Origin: Hyphomicrobiales bacterium
Lineage (GTDB): Bacteria; Pseudomonadota; Alphaproteobacteria; Rhizobiales; Rhizobiaceae
Length of the DNA stretch: 64,000 nucleotides
NCBI GenBank assembly: GCA_900471925.1
Contig: UCGV01000010.1
Span: 263,257 to 327,256, forward strand
Direction of reading: 5' to 3'
Shown: positions 43,582 through 52,971 of the stretch, piece after piece
Layout: the number at the start of each line of letters is the position of its first letter
How positions within the stretch are numbered: the stretch's first letter is position 1
Translations under genes and position numbers: made by a program
The notes under the pieces: generated by a model
What the model was told of the DNA's origin: nothing
The model's database searches: none
The model's input: the letters and a program-made list of their open reading frames with translations, nothing else

Positions 43582-45402
43582 ATGGCACTTCGCAACATCG
43601 CGATCATCGCGCACGTTGACCATGGCAAAACCACCCTCGTCGACGAGCTTCTGAAACAGTCCGGTTCGTTCCGCGAGAACCAGCGCGTTGCAGAACGCGT
43701 GATGGACTCGAACGACCTCGAAAAGGAACGCGGCATCACCATTCTCGCCAAGGCGACCTCGGTGGAATGGAAGGGTGTCCGCATCAACATCGTCGACACC
43801 CCCGGCCACGCCGACTTCGGCGGTGAAGTCGAGCGCATTCTCTCGATGGTGGATGGCGCGATCGTCCTCGTCGACTCCTCTGAAGGCCCGATGCCGCAGA
43901 CGAAGTTCGTGGTCTCCAAGGCGTTGAAGGTCGGCCTCCGCCCGATTGTCGCGATCAACAAGATCGACCGTCCGGACGGTCGCCACGAAGAAGTCATCAA
44001 CGAAGTCTTCGACCTTTTCGCCAATCTCGACGCAACCGACGAGCAGCTCGACTTCCCGATCATGTACGGTTCGGGCCGCGACGGCTGGATGAACGTCAAT
44101 CCGGAAGGACCGAAGGACGAAGGTCTTGCGCCGCTTCTCGACCTGGTGCTCAAGCATGTTCCGGAGCCGAAGGTCGAAGAAGGCCCGTTCCGCATGATCG
44201 GTACGATCCTTGAAGCCAACCCCTTCCTCGGCCGTATCATCACCGGCCGTATCGCTTCCGGCTCGATCAAGCCGAACCAGGCCGTCAAGGTTCTCGGTCA
44301 GGATGGCAAGCTGATCGAAACCGGCCGTATCTCCAAGATCCTCGCCTTCCGCGGCATCGAGCGTCAGCCGATCGAAGATGCGCAGGCAGGCGACATCGTC
44401 GCTATCGCCGGCCTCTCCAAGGGCACCGTCGCCGACACCTTCTGCGATCCGGCCGTCTCGGAAGCCATGAAGGCACAGCCGATCGACCCGCCGACCGTCA
44501 CCATGTCCTTCATCGTCAACGACAGCCCCCTGGCGGGCACCGAAGGCGACAAGGTAACGAGCCGCGTCATCCGCGACCGTCTCTTCAAGGAAGCTGAAGG
44601 CAACGTCGCGCTGAAGATCGAAGAAGCTGAAGGCAAGGACTCGTTCTTCGTGTCCGGCCGCGGCGAACTTCAGCTCGCTGTTCTGATCGAAACCATGCGC
44701 CGCGAAGGCTTCGAGCTTGCCGTGTCGCGTCCGCGTGTCGTTATGCACAAGGACGATGCCGGCCAGGTTCTGGAGCCGATCGAAGAAGTCGTCATCGACG
44801 TCGACGAGGAACATTCCGGCGTCGTCGTGCAGAAGATGTCCGAGCGCAAGGCCGAAATGGTCGAGCTTCGTCCGTCGGGCGGCAATCGTCTTCGCCTGCG
44901 CTTCTATGCGCCGACCCGCGGCCTGATCGGTTACCAGTCGGAACTGCTGACGGATACGCGCGGTACGGCGATCATGAACCGCCTGTTCCACGACTATCAG
45001 CCGTACAAGGGCGTCATCGGTGGCCGTGTGAACGGCGTGCTGCTCGCCAACGGTTCCGGCGAAGCTGTCGCCTATGCAATGTTCAACCTGGAAGATCGCG
45101 GTCCGATGATTATCGAGCCGGGCGAAAAGGTTTATGCCGGCATGATCATCGGCATCCACTCGCGCGATAACGACCTTGAAGTGAACGTGCTGAAGGGCAA
45201 GCAGCTGACCAACATCCGCGCCGCCGGCAAGGATGAAGCAGTCAAGCTGACCCCGCCGATCCGCATGACGCTCGACCGCGCTCTCTCCTGGATCCAGGAT
45301 GACGAGCTGATGGAAGTGACGCCGAAGAACATTCGCCTGCGCAAGATGTATCTCGACGCCAACGACCGTAAGCGCTTCGAAAAGTCGAAGGCCGCTCTCT
45401 AA
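43582..45402 (+). CDS. typA: Ribosome-associated GTPase TypA/BipA
   Basis: A 606-residue translational GTPase related to EF-G and LepA, active in ribosome assembly under stress. The G domain has AHVDHGKTTLVDELL, the switch DTPGHADFGGEVERIL and NKIDRPDGR. The BipA-specific C-terminal part RLRFYAPTRGLIGYQSELLTDTRGTAIMNRLF is intact. The start at 43582 gives MALRNIAIIAHVDHG. Codon use is strongly optimised. A terminator follows. Confidence 0.97.
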   Translation: MALRNIAIIAHVDHGKTTLVDELLKQSGSFRENQRVAERVMDSNDLEKERGITILAKATSVEWKGVRINIVDTPGHADFGGEVERILSMVDGAIVLVDSSEGPMPQTKFVVSKALKVGLRPIVAINKIDRPDGRHEEVINEVFDLFANLDATDEQLDFPIMYGSGRDGWMNVNPEGPKDEGLAPLLDLVLKHVPEPKVEEGPFRMIGTILEANPFLGRIITGRIASGSIKPNQAVKVLGQDGKLIETGRISKILAFRGIERQPIEDAQAGDIVAIAGLSKGTVADTFCDPAVSEAMKAQPIDPPTVTMSFIVNDSPLAGTEGDKVTSRVIRDRLFKEAEGNVALKIEEAEGKDSFFVSGRGELQLAVLIETMRREGFELAVSRPRVVMHKDDAGQVLEPIEEVVIDVDEEHSGVVVQKMSERKAEMVELRPSGGNRLRLRFYAPTRGLIGYQSELLTDTRGTAIMNRLFHDYQPYKGVIGGRVNGVLLANGSGEAVAYAMFNLEDRGPMIIEPGEKVYAGMIIGIHSRDNDLEVNVLKGKQLTNIRAAGKDEAVKLTPPIRMTLDRALSWIQDDELMEVTPKNIRLRKMYLDANDRKRFEKSKAAL

Positions 45403-45424
45403 GAGCTATCGGTGATATCCTTTG

Positions 45425-45454
45425 AAAACCCCGGCCTTTGCGCCGGGGTTTTTT
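45425..45454 (+). terminator. Terminator after typA
   Basis: AACCCCGGC at 45427–45435 pairs with GCCGGGGTT at 45442–45450, followed by a T run. It lies about 25 bases past the stop. Confidence 0.92.
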
Positions 45455-45490
45455 ATTGTGCGCCGCGTTGATTCCGACTTGTGACAATCG

Positions 45491-45505
45491 TTAAAAAAGC
45501 GTTAA
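45491..45505 (+). promoter_or_regulatory. CtrA-like box TTAA-N7-TTAA
   Basis: TTAA at 45491–45494 and TTAA at 45502–45505 are separated by seven bases. The base after the second half is A, where the consensus has C. A GATTC methylation site lies at 45470–45474. The site is about 100 bases upstream of the acetyltransferase start codon. Confidence 0.4.
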
Positions 45506-45603
45506 AATTCATCTGTCGTCCACATATCAAGTCTGTGGGCAATCGATCACTATGCGGTCGTCGCGTATGGTTAATTGCCTCCAGCAGGACCAGAGTAAGC
45601 GTT

Positions 45604-46110
45604 ATGAAGACGTTGTCGATCGATGTCCGGCGGGCTGAACCGCACGATGCCCGAGCCATTTCGGAAGCGCACAGGCTTTCATGGCAGCATACCTATGCGG
45701 GCATCATTCCGCATCGCGCTCTGACCCAGATGATCGAACGCCGCGGCGAGACCTGGTGGCGCAAGGCTACGCGTGGTCCGGCGACGCTGCTTGTTCTTGA
45801 TGTTGCAGGGACTGTCGCGGGTTATGCGACCCTCGGTCTCAATCGTGCCCGCGCGCTGCCGCAGGAAGGCGAGATCTACGAGCTTTATCTGCGCCCGGAA
45901 TATCAGGGTATCGGCCTCGGCAAGCTGCTTTTCGGTGAAGCCCGGCGTCTCCTGAAGTCTCTCGGCTGCAACGGTCTTGTTGTCTGGTGCCTGGAAGAAA
46001 ATGAGACGGCGGCGGACTTTTACCGTGATCATGGCGGTATCGATTTCTGCGAAGGTATCGAAAATTTCGACCATAAGCAGATCAAAAAGATCGGTTTCAT
46101 CTGGAACTGA
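45604..46110 (+). CDS. GNAT family N-acetyltransferase
   Basis: A 168-residue acetyltransferase. IDVRRAEPHDARAISEAHRLSWQHTYAGIIP is a typical N-terminal arm. The acetyl-CoA loop is seen in EIYELYLRPEYQGIGLGKLLFGEA, and the last motif is VVWCLEENETAADFYRDHGGIDF. The substrate cannot be assigned. I start at 45604 (MKTLSIDVRRAEP); a GTG at 45481 lies before the CtrA-like box. The ribosome site is weak. Confidence 0.85.
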   Translation: MKTLSIDVRRAEPHDARAISEAHRLSWQHTYAGIIPHRALTQMIERRGETWWRKATRGPATLLVLDVAGTVAGYATLGLNRARALPQEGEIYELYLRPEYQGIGLGKLLFGEARRLLKSLGCNGLVVWCLEENETAADFYRDHGGIDFCEGIENFDHKQIKKIGFIWN

Positions 46111-46259
46111 TCGCGGGCATTGCAGTGACCGCATCTTTTATTAGAAAAGTTATATATTAAGCTGAGCTCGCATATTAAGCATTGCTTGCGAGGCATGTTG
46201 CGTTGCGACATGAAACCGATTATCTGGCTTCGAGCAATTCAACCTCGCGGGAGTTTCCT

Positions 46260-46796
46260 ATGCGCATCGATGCCGTTTCAATCGGTAAGAATCCACCTGA
46301 AGACGTCAATGTCATCGTCGAGGTTCCGGTCGGCGGTCATCCGATCAAGTACGAGATGGACAAGGAAGCCGGCACGCTCGTCGTTGACCGCTTTCTCTAC
46401 ACGCCGATGACCTATCCGGGTAACTACGGTTTCGTGCCGCACACGCTTTCCGAAGACGGCGACCCGATCGACGTGCTGATCGCCAGCACCCGCCCGCTGG
46501 TTCCGGGCTGCGTCATCAACGTTCGCCCGATTGGCGTTCTGAAGATGGAAGACAATTCCGGCAAGGACGAGAAGATCATCGCCGTTCCGTCGCCGAAGCT
46601 GACGCAGCGCTATGACAAGGTGAAGGACTATACCGACCTTCCGGAAATCACGCTCAAGCAGATCGAGCATTTCTTCGAGCACTACAAGGATCTTGAGCCT
46701 GGCAAGTGGGTCAAGATCTACGGCTGGGGCGACTACAAGGAAGCTGGCGAACTGATCCTCGAGGCTATCGAGCGCGCCAAGAAAGAAAAGGCCTGA
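46260..46796 (+). CDS. ppa: Inorganic pyrophosphatase
   Basis: A 178-residue family I soluble pyrophosphatase that hydrolyses PPi and pulls biosynthetic reactions forward. The metal-binding aspartates are in [10 protein letters not shown] and the following [18 protein letters not shown]. The core [21 protein letters not shown] and [12 protein letters not shown] is fully conserved. I start at 46260 ([19 protein letters not shown]). The region upstream has two copies of ATATTAAGC, of unknown meaning. Confidence 0.96.
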   Translation: MRIDAVSIGKNPPEDVNVIVEVPVGGHPIKYEMDKEAGTLVVDRFLYTPMTYPGNYGFVPHTLSEDGDPIDVLIASTRPLVPGCVINVRPIGVLKMEDNSGKDEKIIAVPSPKLTQRYDKVKDYTDLPEITLKQIEHFFEHYKDLEPGKWVKIYGWGDYKEAGELILEAIERAKKEKA

Positions 46797-46800
46797 TCCT

Positions 46801-47112
46801 TCAGGCTAGAAGCCTTTCGAGCTTTCCAATCAAATCCTCCGGGTCGCCATCGATCCGGAGGATTTTTTTACGCGAGGTGTCGCCGGAGACGAGGTCGATG
46901 GAGGATTTGGCGATGCCGAGCGATTTGGCGACGAGGGCGATCAGCGCCTTGTTGGCTTTTCCCTTTTCCGGGACGGCGGTAACGCGCGCCTTCAGCAGCA
47001 TCCCACCTTCGCTATCAGGCTCGATACCATCAATGGCATCACGCCCGCCGTTCGGCGTCAGCCGGACAGCAAGGCGTATGTGGTCGCCGAATGGCCGCCA
47101 AGGGTGGTTCAA
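46801..47112 (-). CDS. DUF167 (YggU) family protein
   Basis: A 103-residue protein with the DUF167 fold: [43 protein letters not shown] and [19 protein letters not shown]. The function is unknown; it is often coupled to yggT. The start is a TTG at 47112 in a TTGA overlap with the YggT stop, giving [11 protein letters not shown]. It converges with ppa four bases away. Confidence 0.85.
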   Translation of the reverse strand: MNHPWRPFGDHIRLAVRLTPNGGRDAIDGIEPDSEGGMLLKARVTAVPEKGKANKALIALVAKSLGIAKSSIDLVSGDTSRKKILRIDGDPEDLIGKLERLLA

Positions 47113-47423
47113 GCGATCAGCGAAAAGAGGAAGGGCCTGATCGGATCGTTGAGGATAGCCTGAATGAAGATGATAATTAGTAACAGGACAATCGGGGAGA
47201 GGTCGATGCCACCCAGATTGGGCAGAAAACGGCGGATCGGCCGCAAGGCAGGCTCGGTCACATTGTAAAAGAACATACCCAGCTGACTTACAAACTGGTT
47301 GCGCGAATTGATGACGTTGAACGCATAAAGCCACGAGAAAATCGCGCTACCGATAATCACGTACCAATACAGGTTCAAAGCCATATTGAGGATCAAAAAT
47401 ATGGCTCCAAGAATTCCCGCCAT
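47109..47423 (-). CDS. YggT family membrane protein
   Basis: A 104-residue protein with two main hydrophobic regions: [29 protein letters not shown] and [42 protein letters not shown] between them is the YggT signature. Homologues are linked to osmotic shock, potassium handling and, in cyanobacteria and plastids, nucleoid or division functions. I start at 47423 ([11 protein letters not shown]), which has GGAGACG upstream. Confidence 0.88.
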   Translation of the reverse strand: MAGILGAIFLILNMALNLYWYVIIGSAIFSWLYAFNVINSRNQFVSQLGMFFYNVTEPALRPIRRFLPNLGGIDLSPIVLLLIIIFIQAILNDPIRPFLFSLIA

Positions 47424-47560
47424 TACCGTCTCCAGTTCGTTGTTGACAGATATGTAGACATTGGCGATTAAACGAGCAAGGGCCGTGTGGAGGCGCATGG
47501 CAAATCATGTTTAACGGGTCACTTCGCCGGTATTCGTGCCCGTTTTCTCGGAAAATCTTC

Positions 47561-48805
47561 ATGTCCATTTCGCCCACCGGAGACCGTTTTGCCGCGTTCC
47601 GGCATCCGTCCTACACCCGCTTCTTCTTTGCACGGTTTCTGCTTTCCTTTTCGCAGCAGATCGTCAGCGTCGCGGTTGGCTGGCAGATGTACGACCAGAC
47701 CGGCAGCGCCATCTATCTCGGCCTGATCGGGCTCGTGCAGTTCTTGCCGTCTCTGGTTCTGATCCTCGTCACCGGTTCGGTGGCCGATCGGCATAACCGG
47801 CGCGCCATAGCCTCGATCTGCTCGCTTGTCAGCGCGCTCTGCACGCTGGCACTGCTCGGCATGACGGCGACCGGTACGTTTTCGCCGATCCCGGTCTTCT
47901 TCGTGCTTTTGATCTTCGGCATCGAGCGTGCCTTCATGGCGCCGGCGGTGCAGTCGCTGGCGCCCAATCTGGTGCCCGAGAAGGATCTCTCAAACGCGAT
48001 TGCCTGGAACTCATCGTCCTGGCAACTCGCCGCCATTACCGGTCCGGTGCTGGGTGGCCTGCTCTATGGAGTCAGCGCATCGACAGCCTATTGGGTCGCT
48101 GTCATCTTCTCCGCGCTCGGCGCGATCCTTCTCTACATGATCCCGAAGCCGCCGCAAAAAACGGCTGGCGAGGCCAAGAGCTGGGACATGATCCTCGGCG
48201 GCTTCCGTTATATCCGGGAGGAACGGGTGGTGCTCGGCGCCATCTCGCTCGATCTCTTTGCCGTGTTGCTCGGCGGCGCCACCGCACTAATGCCGATCTT
48301 TGCGCGCGATATCCTGACACTTGGCCCATGGGGCCTCGGCCTGCTGCGATCTGCGCCGGGTGTCGGCGCCATCATCATGGCGATCTTCCTTGCCGCTTAT
48401 CCGCTGAAGCACAAGGCCGGCATCTATATGTTCATTGGCGTTGCCATCTTCGGCCTCGGCACGATCGTCTTTGGCCTCTCGACCAACACAGAGGTTTCCA
48501 TTGCCGCTCTCGCCATCATGGGGGCTGCGGACATGATCTCGGTCTATGTTCGCGAAAGCCTGATCGCGCTCTGGACGCCTGACCATCTGCGCGGGCGTGT
48601 GAACGCGGTGAATACGGTCTTTGTCGGCGCTTCCAACGAGCTTGGAGAATTCCGGGCAGGCACCATGGCCTCGGTCTTCGGCGCGGTGCCGGCCGTTGTT
48701 ATCGGCGGGCTAGGCACGCTTGCTGTGGCGGCAATCTGGGCTACGGGTTTTCCGAAGCTCAGGAAGATCGATACGCTGGACGCGCCTACGCGCGAAGCGG
48801 CGTAG
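47561..48805 (+). CDS. MFS transporter (EntS/DHA3-like)
   Basis: A 414-residue major-facilitator protein with 12 hydrophobic segments. FLLSFSQQIVSVAVGWQMYDQTGSAIYLGLIG is the first pair. SVADRHNRRAIA is the MFS loop 2–3 motif. VPEKDLSNAIAWNSSSWQLAAITGPVLGGLLYG in the middle resembles the EntS (enterobactin exporter) branch. The substrate is not known; no siderophore genes are near. It overlaps the convergent amidotransferase gene by 20 bases. GGAAAA lies upstream of the start. Confidence 0.88.
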   Translation: MSISPTGDRFAAFRHPSYTRFFFARFLLSFSQQIVSVAVGWQMYDQTGSAIYLGLIGLVQFLPSLVLILVTGSVADRHNRRAIASICSLVSALCTLALLGMTATGTFSPIPVFFVLLIFGIERAFMAPAVQSLAPNLVPEKDLSNAIAWNSSSWQLAAITGPVLGGLLYGVSASTAYWVAVIFSALGAILLYMIPKPPQKTAGEAKSWDMILGGFRYIREERVVLGAISLDLFAVLLGGATALMPIFARDILTLGPWGLGLLRSAPGVGAIIMAIFLAAYPLKHKAGIYMFIGVAIFGLGTIVFGLSTNTEVSIAALAIMGAADMISVYVRESLIALWTPDHLRGRVNAVNTVFVGASNELGEFRAGTMASVFGAVPAVVIGGLGTLAVAAIWATGFPKLRKIDTLDAPTREAA

Positions 48806-49541
48806 CGGCTTCATTTAAGGTCGACTTGCCTTCGAAGACGATATCAAGGAAATCGTCGAGCCAGGCTTTAAGCGGTGCATCGAACAGCATGCGGCCTTCC
48901 AGATGCTCGCGTCCCTGCTGCGCATTCGGGAGGATGAAACGGTGGGCGCCGTGGACGACCCAGCGGTGCATCATCACCCGCGTCAGTTCGGCATGGAACT
49001 GCAGCCCCCAGGCATTGTCGTTATAGCGGAAAGCCTGATTGGGATAGGCGTCGCCCGCTGCCAGCAGTTCGGCACCGTAGGGCAGCTCGAATCCTTCACG
49101 GTGGAAATGATAGACCATCTTCGGCCAGCGCATGAGCAGGCGGCCCTTCTCGGTCGCGTGCAGCGGATACCAGCCGATTTCCGTTGATCCGTCATTATTG
49201 GCGGCGACCTTGCTGCCTAGCTGACGCGCCAGCATCTGGGCGCCGAGGCAGATACCGAGGTAGGGGCGGTTCTCCTTGAGCGGCACCTCCAGCCAGTCGA
49301 TTTCCTTCTTGACGAAGTCGTCGGGATCGTTGGCGCTCATAGGGCCGCCGAAGACCACAGCTCCGGCATGATTTGCGAGCGTGCAGGGCAGGGGATCGCC
49401 GAGGACAGGGCGGCGAATGTCGAGAGCATAGCCTTTCTCGACGAGAAGCTGGCCGACACGGCCGGGGCTGGAACGCTCCTGATGAAGAATGATGAGGATC
49501 GGGCGCCTGTCGCGCCCCATGCTTCTGTCAGTCGGTATCAT
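48786..49541 (-). CDS. Class I glutamine amidotransferase-like protein
   Basis: A 251-residue GATase1 protein similar to the amidotransferase domain of GMP synthase. The nucleophile Cys98 is in YLGICLGAQMLARQ. The His183 and Glu185 of the triad are in WGLQFHAELT. The N-terminal part (PILIILHQERSSPGRVGQLL) is typical of the YfeJ-like branch. No synthetase domain or partner is present, so the amine acceptor is unknown. The start at 49541 overlaps the terB-like gene by 14 bases; a second Met at 49520 has no ribosome site. Confidence 0.87.
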   Translation of the reverse strand: MIPTDRSMGRDRRPILIILHQERSSPGRVGQLLVEKGYALDIRRPVLGDPLPCTLANHAGAVVFGGPMSANDPDDFVKKEIDWLEVPLKENRPYLGICLGAQMLARQLGSKVAANNDGSTEIGWYPLHATEKGRLLMRWPKMVYHFHREGFELPYGAELLAAGDAYPNQAFRYNDNAWGLQFHAELTRVMMHRWVVHGAHRFILPNAQQGREHLEGRMLFDAPLKAWLDDFLDIVFEGKSTLNEAATPLRA

Positions 49542-50013
49542 CCTGTACCACCTGTGCGTCGGTCACCCTTGCGGCCGCCTCCTGCCGCTTCTGAATGCGC
49601 TCACGAGACGATACGCCCAGGAGATCGGCAATCCGCCAGATCACATGGTCTTCCATTTCGCTGCGCTCGCCGTCGGCATAGACGATATCCCAGAGAATAC
49701 CGATCAGCTCCAGGCGTTGTTCGGTATTGAGATGTCTCTTTAGATCGGATGTGAAACGGAAATAATCAACCGCCGTGCTCTCGGCTTCCAGGCCGGCGGC
49801 CATCAGCGCGTCGAGCTGCCTGCCGTCGAGCGCATATTGCTCCTTCAGGAGCTTACGCAGCCGTTTCTTCTCGCTGTCCTTGATCTGGCCGTCGGCCTCC
49901 ATGACCTGCATGCAAAGTGCCGCCACCGCGATACGCGGGTCATCTGGGGCAAAGCCTGTTTTCGGACGGTCGGCGGTCAGATGCTGGAAGAATGCCTGAA
50001 AGCGTTCGAACAT
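49528..50013 (-). CDS. TerB-like family protein
   Basis: A 161-residue protein with a TerB-like helical domain. The core is APDDPRIAVAALCMQVMEADGQIKDSEKKRLRKLL and GILWDIVYADGERSEMEDHVIWRIADLLGVS, each with the acidic metal-site pattern of the fold. Despite the family name there is no tellurite-resistance cluster here. The function is unknown. It follows hemY by 17 bases on the same strand, so it may be co-expressed with the tetrapyrrole genes. Confidence 0.87.
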   Translation of the reverse strand: MFERFQAFFQHLTADRPKTGFAPDDPRIAVAALCMQVMEADGQIKDSEKKRLRKLLKEQYALDGRQLDALMAAGLEAESTAVDYFRFTSDLKRHLNTEQRLELIGILWDIVYADGERSEMEDHVIWRIADLLGVSSRERIQKRQEAAARVTDAQVVQDDTD

Positions 50014-50030
50014 GCGGTTCTCGTTCCATT

Positions 50031-51629
50031 TCAGAAGAGGCGGAGCCGTGTCTTGGGTTCCGGTTCCACCTTGGGGTCACGGACGCCGGGATCATCCGGC
50101 AGACCGCCAAAGAAGGGCTTTGGTTCGGGCGCTGATGGCGCTGGTCTCGACGCAGCCGGTTCGGGGGATTTTGCCGGCTTGGCGGCGGGACGGACGGCCT
50201 CGGCAATCGTTGCCGCTCGTTCCAGCTCGATGATGCGGTGGTCGTTGACGACGCTTTCCGGACGGGTCTCGCGCAGCGGCGGCAAGGTCTTCAATGCGGT
50301 CTCGATGGATCCGGACGAACCTTCCTCGACCGGTCCTTCCAGCTGCCCGAAAGGCGCCTTCCATTCGAAGGCATCGAGACGGCCAGTCACAGGCGAGACA
50401 GGCAGCCACTTGTCGGACACGAAACCATCGGCGACCCAGGCCGGATCGCGCGGTGCCTTCAGCGCCTGTGCCAGCCAGTGGCGAACACGGCCCTGGTCCC
50501 CGGTTTCCGCTTCCTCGATATCGGCAAGTAAAAGGAAGGCCGCTTCGCGGGGCTCGATGCGGGCGGCCGCTTCCGCCTTGGCGCGGGCCTTGGCGAATTC
50601 CTGCGCGTCCAGCGATGCCTGGGCGACAATCAGAAGGGATTCGACATTGTTCGGTCGCATGCCCTCCAGCCGTTCGGCGCGCTTCAGGCGATCGAGCGTG
50701 GAATCGCCGCTGCGGGCGCGAACATAGGTGCGACCGATTTCCGGGTGCGGGCCGGCCTTCCAAGCCTGTTCGAGAATGGAGGCAGCCTTGCGGACGCCAC
50801 CTTCACGGAACAGCGCCTTGGCAGCGATGAGCGCGGCCGGCACGAAATCGGCGGAAAGCTTCAGCGCCTGCTGGGCATCGTCGCGCGCGCCAGCGGGATC
50901 GCTTTCCAGCTTGTCGTCGGCGCGGGCCGTCAACAGCACGGCATGAAGGCGATTGGCTTCGGTCTTTTCGACGACCTTGGCGGCCTTCTGCTGCTCCAGC
51001 AGGCGTATGGCGTCGTTCCAGCGGCCGGACTGGCTGCGATATTCGAGCGTCGCTTGCGCTGCCCAGGGCAGATAAGGCGCGTTATCGGCGGCCTTTTCGG
51101 CATATTGGCGGGCGGCTTCATTGGCGCCAAGGCGCTTGGCTTCCAGATAGAGGCCGCGCAGACCGAGTTCACGCGTTTCCGGATCGTTGGCCATGGCCTC
51201 GAATTTGGAACGCGCTTCGTCATAGCGGCCTTCGATGAGGGCAGCCTGCGCTTCAAGAAGATTGATCAAAGGCTCCTGATCGGCACGGATCAGGCCACGC
51301 GAGCGTGCCGCCATCTTGCGAGCCAGCAGGGCATTGCCGGCGCCGGCGGCAATAAGGCCGGTCGACAGGGCCTGATAGCCACGGTCGCGCTTGCGGGCGC
51401 GGAAGAAGCGCGTGACCGAATGCGGCGAGGTCCAGACGAGGCGAACGAACCACCAGGCGACCATGACGGCGGCGATCAGCGCAATGATGGCGCTTGCCGC
51501 GACGATCAATTTGGTCTGGTAGATCTGGCCTTCCCAGATCAGCGACAGATCGCCGGGGCGATCGGCGAGCCAGGAAAAACCATAGGCGAGAGCGAGGACG
51601 AGAAGAGCGAAAATTACAAGCCGGACCAT
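50031..51629 (-). CDS. hemY: HemY-type TPR membrane protein
   Basis: A 532-residue inner-membrane protein with two N-terminal helices (VRLVIFALLVLALAYGFSWLA and LIVAASAIIALIAAVMVAWWFV) and a long TPR-like domain, then a Pro/Ala-rich tail. It belongs to the HemY family (COG3898) linked to haem synthesis, not the protoporphyrinogen oxidase that shares the symbol. I use the ATG at 51629, which has the best spacing to AAGGAAGG; an ATG at 51635 overlaps the stop of the mitofilin-like gene. It ends the hemC–hemD–mitofilin–hemY block. Confidence 0.88.
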   Translation of the reverse strand: MVRLVIFALLVLALAYGFSWLADRPGDLSLIWEGQIYQTKLIVAASAIIALIAAVMVAWWFVRLVWTSPHSVTRFFRARKRDRGYQALSTGLIAAGAGNALLARKMAARSRGLIRADQEPLINLLEAQAALIEGRYDEARSKFEAMANDPETRELGLRGLYLEAKRLGANEAARQYAEKAADNAPYLPWAAQATLEYRSQSGRWNDAIRLLEQQKAAKVVEKTEANRLHAVLLTARADDKLESDPAGARDDAQQALKLSADFVPAALIAAKALFREGGVRKAASILEQAWKAGPHPEIGRTYVRARSGDSTLDRLKRAERLEGMRPNNVESLLIVAQASLDAQEFAKARAKAEAAARIEPREAAFLLLADIEEAETGDQGRVRHWLAQALKAPRDPAWVADGFVSDKWLPVSPVTGRLDAFEWKAPFGQLEGPVEEGSSGSIETALKTLPPLRETRPESVVNDHRIIELERAATIAEAVRPAAKPAKSPEPAASRPAPSAPEPKPFFGGLPDDPGVRDPKVEPEPKTRLRLF

Positions 51630-51631
51630 GC

Positions 51632-52882
51632 TCATCCTTCCTTGCCGGTGCCGGAAACGGCCTTGGACACTGCGCCGCTGACCAGGTCCTCGACGCGAAT
51701 ACGGGCCTCCAGAGACTGCTTGAAGGCGGCGGAGGCCTCTTTTGCGATCGCAGGCAAGCTGTTCCATTCGGTGGCTGCGCCGGGCAGATCGCCGTTCTTC
51801 ACCTTGTCCTCCATGCGGGCGGCGATGGCCTCCACGCTTTCGCCTTCGATATTGCCGACGGGACGGACCGATACCAGCGATTTAGCGCTCGACATCAGCC
51901 TGTCGGACCAGCTCTGATTGGGATCGGGCTGGTTGACGGAATCGACAATGGCGGTGGCGACATCGGGAACCTGCCGGATCAGCTCTGCGCGGGAGGGCAC
52001 GCCGGTGTCGGCAAAACCGCGCAGATCAGTCGCGGCCGGATCATCGGGCGCCACGCCAGCGAATGTGTCCAGTTCAGCGGTAAAGGGCCCGCCGCGGTCT
52101 ATGGCAGCCTTCAGAGCGGCGGCCGCGATGGCACGGGCGACGGCAACGTCCTCGCGTGGTTCATTCAGCTTCTTCTCGGCCTCGGCGAGACGGCTGGAAA
52201 TATCCGCACCGTTGGAGGCCTGCTGTTCGGAGCTCTGCGCAAGGCTCGTCTTCAGCTGGTCGATTTCGCCCGTCAGATCTGCAATCTTCTGGTTGAGCGC
52301 ATCGACATCGGCGGAGCCGGTCGATGCGGCGGCTGCCGGCGCCTGGGGAGCGGCTTCAAGTGCTGCGACCCGCTTTTCAAGGGCGCTGATGTCGGCGGCT
52401 GGCGGCGGATTGGCTGCGAGGCTCGCGACGGATTGTTTGAGGCCTTCGATCTCGCCGGAGAGGTTTGCCATCTCGGGCGCGTTTGTCTGCTGGGTCGAAG
52501 AGCCCGGCAGATAACCGGCATATTGAATTGCACCAGCGCCGAGCAGGGCAACGAGACCACCGAAAATACCCGCGGCAATCAGACCGGAGGTGCCAGCATT
52601 CCCTCGATGTGAAGGCTGCGCCGGTCCGTCCGGCAGAGGCTTCGCAACGGGCGGCTCCTCCTGCGCGCCGGCGGCACGCTCGCTCTCATGTTCCGAAAGC
52701 GGTTCTCCCGCGGTTTCGGCAGCGGCGACCGCTTCTGCGGCAGGCGCATTGTCGACGGCCTCAGTGGGGATATCTGCAGCTTTTACGGGATCGGACGCCG
52801 AGGCAAATTGCTGCGCATCCAGGTCGATGGTGACCGGTGCGTCGGAACTCTTCGAGTGGCGTGGCGGATTTCCCGATACCAT
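51632..52882 (-). CDS. Mitofilin/Mic60-like inner-membrane protein (COG4223)
   Basis: A 416-residue protein. The N-terminal ~90 residues are acidic and Ala-rich. One membrane helix follows (GTSGLIAAGIFGGLVALLGAGAIQYAGYL). A long coiled coil covers residues ~150–270 (LSGEIEGLKQSVASLAANPPP, ISALEKRVAALEA, LNQKIADLTGEIDQLKTSLAQ), then a helical C-terminal domain. This is the architecture of alphaproteobacterial Mic60, the ancestor of the mitochondrial cristae organiser. Its place between hemD and hemY is conserved. I start at 52882 with GAGGA upstream. Confidence 0.88.
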   Translation of the reverse strand: MVSGNPPRHSKSSDAPVTIDLDAQQFASASDPVKAADIPTEAVDNAPAAEAVAAAETAGEPLSEHESERAAGAQEEPPVAKPLPDGPAQPSHRGNAGTSGLIAAGIFGGLVALLGAGAIQYAGYLPGSSTQQTNAPEMANLSGEIEGLKQSVASLAANPPPAADISALEKRVAALEAAPQAPAAAASTGSADVDALNQKIADLTGEIDQLKTSLAQSSEQQASNGADISSRLAEAEKKLNEPREDVAVARAIAAAALKAAIDRGGPFTAELDTFAGVAPDDPAATDLRGFADTGVPSRAELIRQVPDVATAIVDSVNQPDPNQSWSDRLMSSAKSLVSVRPVGNIEGESVEAIAARMEDKVKNGDLPGAATEWNSLPAIAKEASAAFKQSLEARIRVEDLVSGAVSKAVSGTGKEG

Positions 52883-52971
52883 GAGATCCTCATTATCCTG
52901 CATTGCAACGAAACTAGACAGGGAAGGCAATTAAGGGAAGAGGTTAGATCAAATTTGGACGGCTAAAGCCT

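Noticed and set aside
43573-45159. A 528-codon frame antisense to typA
   Set aside because: Same explanation; typA is intact and highly codon-biased.
46150-46182. Direct repeat ATATTAAGC upstream of ppa
   Set aside because: Only two copies; could be chance in an AT-rich leader, and the spacing does not fit a CtrA full site.
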